From Gammaproteobacteria bacterium (GTDB lineage: Bacteria; Pseudomonadota; Gammaproteobacteria; DSM-16500): a DNA stretch of 10,596 bases. Each line of letters opens with the position of its first letter. Positions within the stretch are counted from its first letter, which is position 1. Shown here piece after piece: positions 1 to 8,559 of the stretch. Below the pieces are notes generated by a model. That model had not been told where the DNA came from. It did no database searches and saw only the letters and a program-made list of their open reading frames with translations. Both the position numbers and the translations under genes were made by a program. Location of the stretch: NCBI GenBank assembly GCA_004322325.1, contig SCTP01000296.1, positions 1 through 10,596 of the forward strand. Direction: 5' to 3'.

Positions 1-617
1 TGCCAACCTGGACGGCCTTTGCCCCACGGTGAATCCCAGGAAGGTTCGCCTGGTTTAGCTAATTTCCATAAAACAAAATCCAACGGATCACGTTTGACCT
101 CGACAATTTCAACGCGTGCACCGCTCTCCAATTGTTCGATATCATGATGCGAGAGGCAGCCGTATTCTGGAAATTTCCGCACATCGAAATACACATCACC
201 ATTACTCGCCACATAAGCACAACCATTGGCGATAATTTTTTCGATCAGCGCAATCATCTGCGGAATATATTTTGTTGCGCGTGGTTCGTGATTAGGCGGG
301 GTGAGTCCGAGTGCAGCAAAATCTTCGTGCATGGCTTGGATAAAACGCTTGGTCAGTGCGGTGACTTCTTCCCCATTTTCATTCGCGCGTTTAATAATTT
401 TATCATCGATATCGGTGATATTTCTGACATAATTAACATCAAAGCCCGACCAACGTAAATAGCGGACAATGACATCAGCAGAGACATTCGTACGAGCATG
501 GCCGATATGGCAATAATCGTAAACGGTGATACCGCAAACATAGATTCCCACTTTGCCAGGATGAATCGGTTTAAATACTTCTTTTTGACGAGTTAATGTA
601 TTAAAAATTTTCAACAT
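1..617 (-). CDS. cysS: Cysteinyl-tRNA synthetase, N-terminal part (cut by window edge)
   Basis: This cytoplasmic class I aminoacyl-tRNA synthetase charges tRNA-Cys with cysteine. I translated the first 205 codons by hand; the rest lies beyond base 1. Visible are the start [20 protein letters not shown], the family hallmark [18 protein letters not shown] (residues 26-43) with the zinc-ligand Cys28 and the ATP-binding HIGH at 37-40, the block [16 protein letters not shown] (68-83) and DPLDFVLWK (178-186). The KMSKS loop and anticodon domain are off-window. The ATG at 617 shares its A with the gltX stop codon (TAATG), so the two synthetases are probably translationally coupled at the end of the lepA-to-cysS train. 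Nothing looks broken in the visible part. The family call is near certain. Confidence 0.96.
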   Translation of the reverse strand, partial: MLKIFNTLTRQKEVFKPIHPGKVGIYVCGITVYDYCHIGHARTNVSADVIVRYLRWSGFDVNYVRNITDIDDKIIKRANENGEEVTALTKRFIQAMHEDFAALGLTPPNHEPRATKYIPQMIALIEKIIANGCAYVASNGDVYFDVRKFPEYGCLSHHDIEQLESGARVEIVEVKRDPLDFVLWKLAKPGEPSWDSPWGKGRPGW

Positions 618-2035
618 TACACGACTCCGCTAGCCAACTTAACAGCCTGCCCTAAACGATGTTTCATTTTTTTCTGCCCCAACAATTCTGCAATATGGGC
701 TAACTCAGGCCCATGCATTTTTCCCGTCAGCGCAATACGCAAGGGCATAAAAAGTTTTTTACCGCTTACGCCTAATGTTTGCTTCATATCCGCTAAAATA
801 GCCGGCAATTGAATGCCATATTTATCCACCGCTAATTCTGCTTCCACAAAAAACTGCTCTCCTGCTTCGCGGATAACATTTAATTCCGCTTCTTCCATCA
901 CCACATTTTCATGAAAGAAAATCTTCGCCCACATCTGTGCATCGTGTGGAAATTCAACATTTGCTTTTACTGTTTCAGCAAATAAAGAGCGCATTGTTTC
1001 CGGCACCTGATTCTCTACCTTTTCACCTAACCAACGCCACATCGCAGCCTCATCGAGCATTTGCACCGTTGTTTTTTGCCAATACATCAATTGACTATGA
1101 TCAAACCTTGCTGGTGAACGACTGAGTTTTTCTAAATAAAAATGCTCCGCTAAATGATCAAAATCTAATAGTTCTTGCGTATCACACGTATGCCCTAATC
1201 GTCCTAAATAATTCATAACAGCAAGGGGTAAATAACCTTTTTCTCTTACATCATGAATACTGAAACTGCCATGACGTTTTGACAAGGGCGAACCATCGTC
1301 ACCCGTAATCAATGACAAATGACCGTAGTGTGGAACTGTTAATTCGAGTGTTTTAAGCAACATGATTTGCCGTGGTGTATTCGCTAGATGATCTTCGCCA
1401 CGTATCACATGCGTAATCTTCATCGTCGCATCGTCAATGGCATTACAAAATAAAAAGGGTGCCGTACCATCTGCACGGCGGACAATAAAATCCCCGATGT
1501 CATCACTCATAAAATGCTGCAGGCCTTTCACTACGTCAACAAAATCAATCGCCGTTCCAACAGGCACAATAAAACGCCATGCCGGTTTTTGCCCAGCGGC
1601 TAACCGTTTTTCGATATCCGATGCAGAAAGTTTACGGCAAGTACCGGTATAACGTGGCGCTTGACCGCGGGATAGTTGAATTTTACGTGCTAAATTCAGT
1701 TCTTGATCGGTGCAAAAACACGGATAAATTAATTTTTTTTCTTCTAGGATTCGATAATACTGCTGATAAATATCCTGACGCTGTGATTGCCAATAAGGAC
1801 CATACGCACCATCCACTCCCGGACCCTCTTGCCAATTAACCCCTAACCAATGCAAATCATCTTGCAATAATTCCACAAAACGTTCTTCAGAACGCACTGC
1901 ATCCGTGTCTTCGATACGAAGAATAAATACACCATGATTCTTTTTCGCGAACAACGCTGCAAATAAAGCGGCACGCGCATTACCTAAGTGAATCATGCCG
2001 GTTGGGCTGGGAGAAAAACGTGTACGTACTGTCAT
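617..2035 (-). CDS. gltX: Glutamyl-tRNA synthetase
   Basis: Class I synthetase of 472 aa that attaches glutamate to tRNA-Glu in the cytoplasm, full length for bacterial GluRS. Seen: HIGH-type motif HLGN at 16-19 within [25 protein letters not shown] at 40-45, RGEDH at 212-216, and the KMSKS-type loop LSKRHG at 251-256, preceded by Pro where KLSKRHG is usual. The zinc-binding segment keeps CxC (C106, C108) and C133, but the position of the E. coli histidine ligand (C-R-H) is Lys135, so zinc binding may be lost or altered. The start codon lies 3 nt past the pdxJ stop, with AAGGA about 12 nt upstream inside the pdxJ end. Bacteria may carry two GluRS paralogues, one of them sometimes charging tRNA-Gln; which type this is cannot be told from the window. 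Confidence 0.96.
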   Translation of the reverse strand: MTVRTRFSPSPTGMIHLGNARAALFAALFAKKNHGVFILRIEDTDAVRSEERFVELLQDDLHWLGVNWQEGPGVDGAYGPYWQSQRQDIYQQYYRILEEKKLIYPCFCTDQELNLARKIQLSRGQAPRYTGTCRKLSASDIEKRLAAGQKPAWRFIVPVGTAIDFVDVVKGLQHFMSDDIGDFIVRRADGTAPFLFCNAIDDATMKITHVIRGEDHLANTPRQIMLLKTLELTVPHYGHLSLITGDDGSPLSKRHGSFSIHDVREKGYLPLAVMNYLGRLGHTCDTQELLDFDHLAEHFYLEKLSRSPARFDHSQLMYWQKTTVQMLDEAAMWRWLGEKVENQVPETMRSLFAETVKANVEFPHDAQMWAKIFFHENVVMEEAELNVIREAGEQFFVEAELAVDKYGIQLPAILADMKQTLGVSGKKLFMPLRIALTGKMHGPELAHIAELLGQKKMKHRLGQAVKLASGVV

Positions 2036-2038
2036 TGT

Positions 2039-2779
2039 CTAATTATTCCTTGCTTCTACCATTAAGCGTTTCATTTCACGGACAGCGGCTTCTAAGCCCA
2101 TAAAAAGCGCCCGGGCAATAATGCCGTGACCGATATTTAATTCATTTATTTCTGGGATACGAGCAATCGGTTGGACGTTTTGATAATTCAATCCATGCCC
2201 TGCATTCACGATTAACCCGGCTTGATGCGCAAATTGCGCGGCTTTCATGATGCGTTGCCATTCTTTTTCCCGTTCAGCTTCTGTTTTCGCATCTGCATAA
2301 ACGCCCGTATGGATTTCAATAGCGGGCGCCCCGCAGCGCAAAGCGGCTTCAATTTGCTGCGGCTCGGGGTCGATGAATAAGGATACCTCAATACCCTGCT
2401 GTTTTAAACGACTGATCGCCTCGTGCACCTTTGCCTCTTGCGCGATGACATCCAATCCCCCTTCAGTGGTCAATTCTTGGCGCTTTTCAGGCACGAAGCA
2501 GCAATGCTCCGGCTTCACCTTTTCTGCATAGGCCACCATGGCATCCGTTACCGCCATTTCCAGATTAAGCCGGGTCAATAAGGTTGCCTTGATCAGCTCG
2601 ATATCACGCTCTTGAATATGGCGCCGGTCTTCGCGCAAATGCGCGGTAATGCCATCTGCACCGCCGTTTTCGGCTGCATAAATAGCCTCAATGGGGTCGG
2701 GGTAGCGGGTCAGACGTGCTTGGCGCAGGGTCGCAACGTGGTCGATATTGACGCCTAGGTAAATGGGGTGAATTTTCAT
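2039..2779 (-). CDS. pdxJ: Pyridoxine 5'-phosphate synthase PdxJ
   Basis: TIM-barrel enzyme of the DXP-dependent vitamin B6 pathway. It condenses 1-deoxyxylulose 5-phosphate with the aminoacetone phosphate made by PdxA to give pyridoxine 5'-phosphate. The 246-aa product carries all the blocks I know from E. coli Pdx[16 protein letters not shown] (8-22), HLREDRRHI (47-55), NLEMA (72-76), VPEKRQE (96-102), TEGGLDV (105-111), EIHTG (155-159), NAGHGLNY (192-199) and NIGH (215-218). I chose the ATG at 2779 because AAAGAGG lies 8 nt upstream; a start 10 codons earlier would be GTG, without a good Shine-Dalgarno, and adds a tail absent from E. coli PdxJ. It follows recO as in many gammaproteobacteria, but acpS does not follow it. 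Its 5' part is much richer in GC than era or rnc. Confidence 0.96.
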   Translation of the reverse strand: MKIHPIYLGVNIDHVATLRQARLTRYPDPIEAIYAAENGGADGITAHLREDRRHIQERDIELIKATLLTRLNLEMAVTDAMVAYAEKVKPEHCCFVPEKRQELTTEGGLDVIAQEAKVHEAISRLKQQGIEVSLFIDPEPQQIEAALRCGAPAIEIHTGVYADAKTEAEREKEWQRIMKAAQFAHQAGLIVNAGHGLNYQNVQPIARIPEINELNIGHGIIARALFMGLEAAVREMKRLMVEARNN

Positions 2780-2787
2780 GAATGTGA

Positions 2788-2793
2788 CCTCTT
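2788..2793 (-). promoter_or_regulatory. Shine-Dalgarno deciding the pdxJ start
   Basis: On the minus strand AAGAGG ends 8 nt before the ATG at 2779. No comparable site precedes the alternative GTG at 2809, so the shorter PdxJ is preferred. Confidence 0.7.
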
Positions 2794-2818
2794 TTTTATG
2801 ATTTTTCACGAGCGTCCC

Positions 2819-2847
2819 ATTGTACGCTTGACTTTACTCTTTCACAA
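2819..2847 (-). promoter_or_regulatory. Possible internal sigma70 promoter ahead of pdxJ
   Basis: On the minus strand TTGTGA (2842-2847, 4 of 6 to consensus) is separated by 17 bp from TACAAT (2819-2824, 5 of 6). It overlaps the end of recO and sits in the only gap longer than 11 bp in the train (54 bp). It could give pdxJ-gltX-cysS extra transcription. This is a pattern match only. Confidence 0.35.
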
Positions 2848-3544
2848 ATAGCCTTCTACTATGAATTGGCCGAGACCCGAGCAAAGGTGTTAGCAAAAGC
2901 CGCGTTAAGCGCTTTGCATCCTGCAGGCTCTCCTCATCGGCCCAATCTTCCTGCGCGATCGCAAGCAAGCTTCTGCCCGAAAAAATCGTTCCCGTCGGCG
3001 AAATACCACTGCCCTCCGCCAGCACAAACCCTTGCTCCGGCACAAATCGATAATACTGCTCCGCCACGATCGCTTGCTGCAGAGAATCATCCGCTTTCAG
3101 CAAAAGACCATAGCCCAACTCCTCCAACAACCGCTTTTCAAATAACCGTAAAACACGTTGCTCTAAAGCCGGTGCTTGTAAGGCAGTCAGCGTATTTTCA
3201 TACAGTCTATACAAATTGGCATGTGCATCCCATTTTTGCAGCAGATACATCAATAACTCATTCAGATAAAAACCAGCAAATAAACAATCCCCCTGCAACC
3301 GCTTCGCCTCACCATTCACTTCTACTTCAATCAGCGTCATCAGTTCCCCTTTACCAGACCAGGAAACTAACAATGGAATAAAAGGCTGAAGCAATCCTTG
3401 CATCGATGAACCAGCTTTGCGTACCCCTTTTGCTACGAGCGTAAAACGGCCATAGGCTTGAGTAAAAATTTCAACCAAAAAACTACTTTCACGATAAGGA
3501 CGACGATGCAATACATACGCGGGTTCAAGTGAGACGCGTTTCAT
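2834..3544 (-). CDS. recO: DNA repair protein RecO
   Basis: RecO loads RecA onto SSB-coated single-stranded DNA with RecR (RecFOR pathway) and anneals complementary strands. The 236-aa product is close to the 242 aa of E. coli RecO. The N-terminal OB-fold part (about 1-80) contains AYVLHRRPYRESS, GRFTLVAKGVRK (32-43), LLQPFIPLLV (51-60) and GELMTL; the helical C-terminal part contains GFYLNELL (91-98), LGYG and the closing segment AKRLTRLLLTPLLGSRPIHS followed by RRLF. The ATG overlaps the era stop as ATGA, giving tight coupling to era. No zinc-type cysteine cluster is seen, as in E. coli. Alignment with E. coli RecO from memory is continuous, with no sign of a frameshift. Confidence 0.95.
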   Translation of the reverse strand: MKRVSLEPAYVLHRRPYRESSFLVEIFTQAYGRFTLVAKGVRKAGSSMQGLLQPFIPLLVSWSGKGELMTLIEVEVNGEAKRLQGDCLFAGFYLNELLMYLLQKWDAHANLYRLYENTLTALQAPALEQRVLRLFEKRLLEELGYGLLLKADDSLQQAIVAEQYYRFVPEQGFVLAEGSGISPTGTIFSGRSLLAIAQEDWADEESLQDAKRLTRLLLTPLLGSRPIHSRRLFVKE

Positions 3545-4431
3545 TCGTAGCCTAAACTCCTCATCGCTCTTTCATCATCTGTCCAATCCGCTTTGACTTT
3601 CACCCACAGACGAAGAAAGACTTTTTTATTATCCAACAATTTTTCAATTTCACGTCGCGCTTGCGTACCAATTTTTTTCAAACGCGCCCCTTTTTTGCCA
3701 ATAATAATAATTTTTTGCCCTTGCCGTTCTACCCAAATCACCGCACCAATTTCAGTTAACTTTTCACCCTCGGTAAATTGCTCGATTTCCACTGTGGTCG
3801 TGTAGGGCAATTCTTCTTCGGTCGCTTGAATGAGTTTTTCACGAATAATTTCTGCTACTTGAAAACGCACACTTTTATCCGTCAATTGATCTTCTGGAAA
3901 AAACGCTGGTCCTTCTGGTAAGAGCTGCGCAATTTCTGCTTCAAGATGCTCAATATTGTCTTCCTTTAAGGCTGAAATCGGAATAACATGCGCAAAGGGT
4001 AGTTTATTCTTTAGCTTATCAATCAATGGTAATAAAGCCGCTTTATCCACCAGCAAATCAATTTTATTTATCGCTAAAATAATCGGCTTATCTGTTTGCT
4101 GTAATTTTTTTAACACCATTTCATCTTCACCACCCCACCGCGTGGCATCAATCATGAAAACAATCACATCCGCCTCTAATATCGTGGCACTAGCAATGCG
4201 GTTTAAATAACGATTCATGGCACGCTTTTCTTCGCGATGTAACCCTGGCGTATCAATATAAATAAGCTGTGCTTCGCCGCGCGTTTTAATTCCTAAAATT
4301 TGCCAGCGAGTGGTTTGGGGTTTAGGCGAGGTGATACTTACTTTTTCGCCTAACAGTGCATTCAATAACGTGGATTTCCCCACATTGGGACGACCAACAA
4401 TGGCGACATAGCCTGACGAGGTAATGCTCAT
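3541..4431 (-). CDS. era: GTPase Era, 16S rRNA maturation and 30S assembly
   Basis: Era is an essential GTPase that binds the 3' end of 16S rRNA and assists 30S maturation. The 296-aa product is complete: G1 GRPNVGKST (13-21), G2 region SITSPKPQTTR (32-42), G3 DTPG (60-63), G4 NKID (122-125), G5 SA (153-154), then a C-terminal KH domain with GKKG (245-248) and the usual LFLRL-like strand VFLRLWVKV. It sits between rnc and recO with 4-nt ATGA overlaps at both ends, the classic rnc-era-recO order, which links rRNA cutting by RNase III to 30S assembly. All nucleotide-binding motifs are intact. Confidence 0.98.
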   Translation of the reverse strand: MSITSSGYVAIVGRPNVGKSTLLNALLGEKVSITSPKPQTTRWQILGIKTRGEAQLIYIDTPGLHREEKRAMNRYLNRIASATILEADVIVFMIDATRWGGEDEMVLKKLQQTDKPIILAINKIDLLVDKAALLPLIDKLKNKLPFAHVIPISALKEDNIEHLEAEIAQLLPEGPAFFPEDQLTDKSVRFQVAEIIREKLIQATEEELPYTTTVEIEQFTEGEKLTEIGAVIWVERQGQKIIIIGKKGARLKKIGTQARREIEKLLDNKKVFLRLWVKVKADWTDDERAMRSLGYE

Positions 4432-5093
4432 CGTTTTACTACTCCTAACATGATTTGTGCCGCTTCTTGCTCAGCACGACGTCTGCTCGTACCTTTACCA
4501 AGCACTTTCTCTTCTACCCCTTCTACCTGACAACGAACGGTAAAAAGTTGCTGGTGTGCTTCACCTTCAATCGCTTCTACCGTATAAACAGGCAATGGCA
4601 AGCGGCAGCTTTGTAAATATTCTTGTAATAACGTTTTTGGATCTTTATGGCTCGCTGCACTGGAAAGCGATTGTAATAAAGATTGATACCATGTTGAAAT
4701 TCGCGCACGGGCTATATCAAAACCACCATCGACATACATCGCTCCAATCACGGCTTCCATTGCGCAAGATAAAATAGACAAACGCTCACTACCGCCACTG
4801 CGCATTTCACCCGGCCCTAATAATAAATATTTGCCTAACTCAAATTCTTTTGCCAATTCCGCTAACGCATCACGATTCACTAATGTCGCTCGCCAACGGC
4901 TTAATTCTCCTTCTGTCGCTTTGGGAAAATACTGATATAAAAGTTCAGCAATCACAAAATTAACGACAGCATCACCTAAAAACTCCAATCGCTCGTTATG
5001 ATCACCCCCTTTACTACGATGCGTTAAAGCGAGTTTTAATAACTTGGGTTGATGGAAGGTATAATTTAATTTTTTTGTTAATTCATCATTCAT
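4428..5093 (-). CDS. rnc: Ribonuclease III with an unusual active-site residue
   Basis: RNase III cuts double-stranded RNA, including pre-rRNA, as a homodimer. The 221-aa product has an N-terminal catalytic domain with the signature NERLEFLGDAV (33-43) and a C-terminal dsRNA-binding domain (about 151-220) ending in GTSRRRAEQEAA. Numbering runs 4 behind E. coli throughout the catalytic domain, so E37, D41 and E113 match the metal-site residues E41, D45 and E117. E. coli D114, in SILADTVEA, is here Cys110 in SILSCAMEA (codon TGC on the minus strand at 4766-4764). The reading frame is otherwise intact. Either this is a real variant with altered metal binding, or a sequencing or assembly error. 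The gene begins 8 nt after lepB, so there is no separate leader like the self-cleaved one in E. coli. Family certain, activity uncertain. Confidence 0.96.
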   Translation of the reverse strand: MNDELTKKLNYTFHQPKLLKLALTHRSKGGDHNERLEFLGDAVVNFVIAELLYQYFPKATEGELSRWRATLVNRDALAELAKEFELGKYLLLGPGEMRSGGSERLSILSCAMEAVIGAMYVDGGFDIARARISTWYQSLLQSLSSAASHKDPKTLLQEYLQSCRLPLPVYTVEAIEGEAHQQLFTVRCQVEGVEEKVLGKGTSRRRAEQEAAQIMLGVVKR

Positions 5094-5101
5094 ATTTCAT
5101 C

Positions 5102-5884
5102 TCAATGAACCATCGTTCCTAATCGATTCCATCGAACACCGGTGTTAGCACTATCCCAACTCATCCACACTAACACGGCTTTTCCAACAATATTTTTATC
5201 CGGCACAAATCCCCAATAGCGGCTATCGGCACTCTCGTCACGATTATCACCCATCACAAAATACATTCCCGCTGGCACAACAACATCGCGATAATCGCGG
5301 CTAGCACGGCTCGTATCGAGGTAGATTTTATGCTTAATACCTAATAAATTTTCTTCTTTTTCGGCTGCTTGCCATTCCGTACCATTTTCATCGCGTGCGG
5401 TACTATCTTGCAAAAATGTTTGCGGAATTTTCTGGCCGTTTACATATAATTCTTTATTGATGTAACTGATATGATCGCCCGGCAGGCCAATGACACGTTT
5501 GATAAAATCAACCGATGGATTCGGCGGCCAACGAAAAACGATGATGTCGCCGCGTTGCGGTAGATGATCACCATAGACTTTTTTGTGGAGGACCGGTAAA
5601 CGAACACCATAGTCGTATTTATTCACCAAAATAAAATCACCTGTTAATAACGTCGGTTCCAGTGAACCGGAAGGAATACGAAACGGTTCGAATAAAAAAG
5701 CACGTAATAGAAAAACAATCACCAAAATAGGAAAAAAGGAACGTGAGTAATCGATAAGAATCGGCAATTTAACATTTTTTCCTGCTGGTTTGCGTTTCGG
5801 CGCAAGAAAAATAATATCATAGAGTGAAATCACGCCGGTGATAATAATGGCGTAGAATAAAATTAATTCGAAGTCAAAATTCAT
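5102..5884 (-). CDS. lepB: Signal peptidase I
   Basis: Inner-membrane serine protease that removes signal peptides from exported proteins on the periplasmic side. The 260-aa product has two hydrophobic segments (about 7-27 and 51-64) around a basic cytoplasmic loop (PKRKPAGKNVK). A periplasmic catalytic domain follows, with Ser74 in PSGSLEPTLLTGDFILVNK, general-base Lys129 in KRVIGLPGDH, and the box GDNRDESADSRYWGFVP (from 212). The residue after the catalytic Ser is Leu where Met is usual (SGSM in E. coli), a mild change near the active site. A strong AGGGGGT lies just ahead of the ATG and overlaps the lepA stop codon, 11 nt upstream. lepA-lepB is the standard gene pair. Confidence 0.97.
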   Translation of the reverse strand: MNFDFELILFYAIIITGVISLYDIIFLAPKRKPAGKNVKLPILIDYSRSFFPILVIVFLLRAFLFEPFRIPSGSLEPTLLTGDFILVNKYDYGVRLPVLHKKVYGDHLPQRGDIIVFRWPPNPSVDFIKRVIGLPGDHISYINKELYVNGQKIPQTFLQDSTARDENGTEWQAAEKEENLLGIKHKIYLDTSRASRDYRDVVVPAGMYFVMGDNRDESADSRYWGFVPDKNIVGKAVLVWMSWDSANTGVRWNRLGTMVH

Positions 5885-5895
5885 CTGCTTACCCC

Positions 5896-7692
5896 CTATT
5901 TCTTCTCATCAATCTTTAACACAGCAAGAAATGCCTCTTGCGGCACTTCCACATTACCTACTTGTTTCATGCGCCTTTTCCCTTCTTTTTGCTTTTCCAA
6001 TAATTTACGTTTACGCGTAATATCGCCGCCATAACATTTGGCCGTCACATTTTTACGCATGGCTTTGACCGTTTGACGTGCAATAACATGCCCACCAATC
6101 GCTGCTTGCACAGCGACATCAAACATTTGCCGCGGAATGAGTTCTTGCAATTTTTCTGTGATTAAACGACCGCGTGAGGAAGATTGTTCGCGATGCACAA
6201 TCGAAGCTAAGGCATCGACACGATCGCCGTTAATCAAAATATCGAGTTTGACTAAATCAGCTGTTTGGAAATGGGAGAAGCCATAATCCAATGAAGCATA
6301 ACCGCGGCTGACTGATTTAAGACGATCAAAAAAATCGAGAACAATTTCACCCATCGGCAATTCGTAGACTAACGCGACTTGATTGCCATGATATAACATA
6401 CTTTTCTGTGCGCCGCGCCGCTCAACACACAAGGTAATCACATTACCGACGTGGCCTTGTGGAACAAGAATATTCGCTTTGGCAATTGGCTCGCGAATTT
6501 CTTGAATTTGATTAATCACGGGTAATTTGGAAGGATTATCAACGTAAATCACTTCATCCTTGGTGGTCAGGACTTCGTAAACGACGGTTGGAGCGGTGGT
6601 AATTAACTCCAGTTGATATTCACGTTCCAGCCGCTCTTGCACAATTTCCATGTGCAACATGCCTAAGAAACCGCACCGGAAACCAAAACCTAACGCTTCA
6701 GAAGATTCAGGTTCAAAATATAAAGCCGCATCGTTTAAACGTAATTTGCTTAATGCTTCGCGTAAGGCGGGGAAATCATCTGAATGGATGGGGAATAAGC
6801 CAGCGTAAACTTGCGGTTTCACTTTTTGAAACCCAGGCAACTCGTCTGTGGCAGGACGATGGGCGTGCGTGATGGTATCACCCACGGGTGCGCCGTTAAT
6901 GTCTTTAATGCCAGCGATGACATAACCTACTTCGCCAGCGCGTAAAATATCCGTTGCACAACGTTTAGGCGTGAAAACGCCGATGCCAGTGACTTCGTAA
7001 GATCGGCCCGTCGACATGACTTGCATTTTTTCGCCTGTTTTTAAGATGCCGTTTTTTACTCGTACCAGTGAGACCACGCCAAGATAAGTATCAAACCAAG
7101 AGTCGATGATTAAGGCTTGCAATGGGGCATTGGGATCGCCGATGGGAGCAGGAATATCCGTGATCAATCGCTCGAGCAATTCTTCGATGCCGATTCCTTG
7201 CTTGGCACTGATGCGTATGGCGTGCTTGGCTTCTAAGCCAATAATATCTTCGATTTCATGAATGACCCGGTCAGGATCAGCTTGTGGTAAATCAATTTTG
7301 TTCAAAACTGGAACAACTTCTAAGCCTTGATCGAGCGCTGTATAACAAACAGCCAAGGTTTGCGCTTCCACCCCTTGGCCCGCATCGACGACGAGCAAAG
7401 CCCCTTCACACGCGGCGAGCGATCGAGACACTTCATAAGAAAAATCCACGTGTCCGGGGGTATCAATAAAGTTCAATTGATACGTTTCGCCATTAGACGC
7501 TTTATAATACAGCGTCACACTATGTGCCTTGATGGTGATACCGCGCTCCCGCTCCAGATCCATTGAATCCAGCACTTGCGCCTGCATTTCCCGCTCACTT
7601 AACCCGCCGCATAGCTGAATCAGACGGTCCGCCAGCGTGGATTTACCATGGTCAATATGAGCAATAATTGAAAAGTTACGAATATTCTGCAT
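5896..7692 (-). CDS. lepA: Elongation factor 4 (LepA), ribosome-associated GTPase
   Basis: LepA/EF4 is a translational GTPase that acts on stalled or badly translocated ribosomes and has been linked to 30S biogenesis. The 598-aa product has the family's usual length (E. coli 599). Seen: G1 AHIDHGKST (11-19), ERERGITIK (47-55), DTPGHVDF (77-84) and NKIDLP (131-136), then EF-G-like domains II, III and V and the LepA-specific C-terminal part with [37 protein letters not shown] and a closing [13 protein letters not shown]. All motifs are intact. It is the first gene of the minus-strand train; its promoter should lie in the 73-bp gap shared with divergent yciA. Confidence 0.98.
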   Translation of the reverse strand: MQNIRNFSIIAHIDHGKSTLADRLIQLCGGLSEREMQAQVLDSMDLERERGITIKAHSVTLYYKASNGETYQLNFIDTPGHVDFSYEVSRSLAACEGALLVVDAGQGVEAQTLAVCYTALDQGLEVVPVLNKIDLPQADPDRVIHEIEDIIGLEAKHAIRISAKQGIGIEELLERLITDIPAPIGDPNAPLQALIIDSWFDTYLGVVSLVRVKNGILKTGEKMQVMSTGRSYEVTGIGVFTPKRCATDILRAGEVGYVIAGIKDINGAPVGDTITHAHRPATDELPGFQKVKPQVYAGLFPIHSDDFPALREALSKLRLNDAALYFEPESSEALGFGFRCGFLGMLHMEIVQERLEREYQLELITTAPTVVYEVLTTKDEVIYVDNPSKLPVINQIQEIREPIAKANILVPQGHVGNVITLCVERRGAQKSMLYHGNQVALVYELPMGEIVLDFFDRLKSVSRGYASLDYGFSHFQTADLVKLDILINGDRVDALASIVHREQSSSRGRLITEKLQELIPRQMFDVAVQAAIGGHVIARQTVKAMRKNVTAKCYGGDITRKRKLLEKQKEGKRRMKQVGNVEVPQEAFLAVLKIDEKK

Positions 7693-7765
7693 AAATAATC
7701 TTGGTGTTCTATTTAAGCGGATGATATTAACGTATTTTTAATCAATATACCAATGAGGTTATTTT
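7693..7765. promoter_or_regulatory. Divergent promoter region between lepA and yciA
   Basis: This 73-bp AT-rich gap must drive lepA leftwards and yciA rightwards. On the minus strand a weak pair TTGGTA-18 bp-TAATAT can be read; on the plus strand TTGGTG (from about 7701) -18 bp-TATTAA. Both score only 4 of 6 per box at best, so exact promoters are uncertain. A clear GAGG at 7755-7758 serves yciA. Confidence 0.4.
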
Positions 7766-8149
7766 ATGTCCAAATCAACTGAACCCCGTGGAACCCTGGC
7801 TATCCAAATCCTGGCGATGCCAGCCCATACAAATGCCAATGGCGATATTTTCGGCGGATGGTTAGTCTCGCACATGGATATGGCTGCTGGCATTGAAGCA
7901 CGACGGCGGGCGCGCAGCCGAGCGGTGACGGTGGCGATTGATTCGCTGGTGTTCATCAAACCCGTGTACGTGGGCGATACGGTGTGCTGTTATGCGGAAT
8001 TAATGAAGGTGGGTCGAACGTCGATGCAATTCAAGATTGAAGTGTGGACGCTTGCCTTGCAAGAGGAAGAGCCTAAGAAAGTGGCAGAAGGGTTATTCAC
8101 TTTTGTCGCGATTGATGAACATGGCCGTCCGCATGCGGTAGAGCGCTAG
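7766..8149 (+). CDS. yciA: Acyl-CoA thioesterase, YciA family (hotdog fold)
   Basis: YciA-type enzymes hydrolyse a wide range of acyl-CoAs to free acid and CoA in the cytoplasm. The 127-aa product is a single hotdog domain. It matches Haemophilus YciA strongly over LAMPAHTNANGDIFGGWLVS followed by HMDMA, with Asp38 matching that family's catalytic Asp (D44 in Haemophilus), then VTVAIDSLVFIKPVYVGDTV, VKVGRTS-like KVGRTS (81-86) and FTFVAID. It lacks the C-terminal extension of Haemophilus YciA. The ATG has GAGG 7 nt upstream. It is transcribed away from lepA and toward ygfX, and its TAG stop overlaps the ygfX stop. In vivo substrate cannot be read from the sequence. Confidence 0.92.
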   Translation: MSKSTEPRGTLAIQILAMPAHTNANGDIFGGWLVSHMDMAAGIEARRRARSRAVTVAIDSLVFIKPVYVGDTVCCYAELMKVGRTSMQFKIEVWTLALQEEEPKKVAEGLFTFVAIDEHGRPHAVER

Positions 8150-8559
8150 AATCGGCAATGGATTAATAATTGGCGGTAGTGATCTGCTTCAAGTGAATCA
8201 CGGAAAACCAGACACGATGCTGCCCAGAATCGATGAGATGGCTGAAAGCGTAATAGACATACCCAGCGTGTCAGCGTGCTATCACCGCGTAATTCGGCAA
8301 GATAAGTGGTTTTTGGGGTGCGTACTAACCATTTATCCTCCTGGCAATGGACCATACCGACGATAGCGTGCGGACTCCGTAATAATCCAAACTGCCAAAA
8401 CAACCATCCGCCATAGCATGACACCACGATCAGCCCGATGAGCTTGATGATGAGCGTAAACGGTAAGCACCATATAATCGCTAAGCTTCCGGCCACCAGC
8501 AGTACGAGCAAGCTGAGATAGCAACGGGAGGGTTTAAAGTTGAACGCGGGATTGTGCAT
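8146..8559 (-). CDS. ygfX: YgfX/CptA-like small membrane protein
   Basis: The 137-aa product has the YgfX layout: a short start with FKPSR (8-12), two transmembrane helices (about 13-31 and 34-53) with almost no loop, then a soluble C-terminal domain ending in the typical DSLEADHYRQLLIHCRF. In E. coli YgfX (CptA) has been reported as an inner-membrane toxin-like protein acting on MreB and FtsZ, and it is encoded with SdhE; whether it is toxic here is unknown. Its start overlaps the end of sdhE by 26 nt and lacks a clear Shine-Dalgarno, which suggests translational coupling. Sequence identity across this family is low, so the call rests on topology, the C-terminal motif and the sdhE neighbour. 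Confidence 0.8.
   Translation of the reverse strand: MHNPAFNFKPSRCYLSLLVLLVAGSLAIIWCLPFTLIIKLIGLIVVSCYGGWLFWQFGLLRSPHAIVGMVHCQEDKWLVRTPKTTYLAELRGDSTLTRWVCLLRFQPSHRFWAASCLVFRDSLEADHYRQLLIHCRF

Noticed and set aside
132..458. A 108-codon plus-strand open frame near the left edge
   Set aside because: The opposite strand reads as CysS with HIGH and TDIDDKII motifs, so this is a shadow.
2780..2809. Ten-residue N-terminal extension of PdxJ from a GTG
   Set aside because: The GTG has no good Shine-Dalgarno, whereas the ATG at 2779 has AAAGAGG at good spacing and matches the family start.
2866..3381. A 171-codon plus-strand open frame opposite recO
   Set aside because: It lies wholly antisense to a clear RecO, is low-complexity (Pro, Ala, Ser, His) and has no family resemblance; it is a shadow frame.
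8129..8138. Perfect palindrome CCGCATGCGG near the end of yciA
   Set aside because: It has no loop, no T-run and lies in coding sequence (encoding Pro-His-Ala), so it is probably chance.
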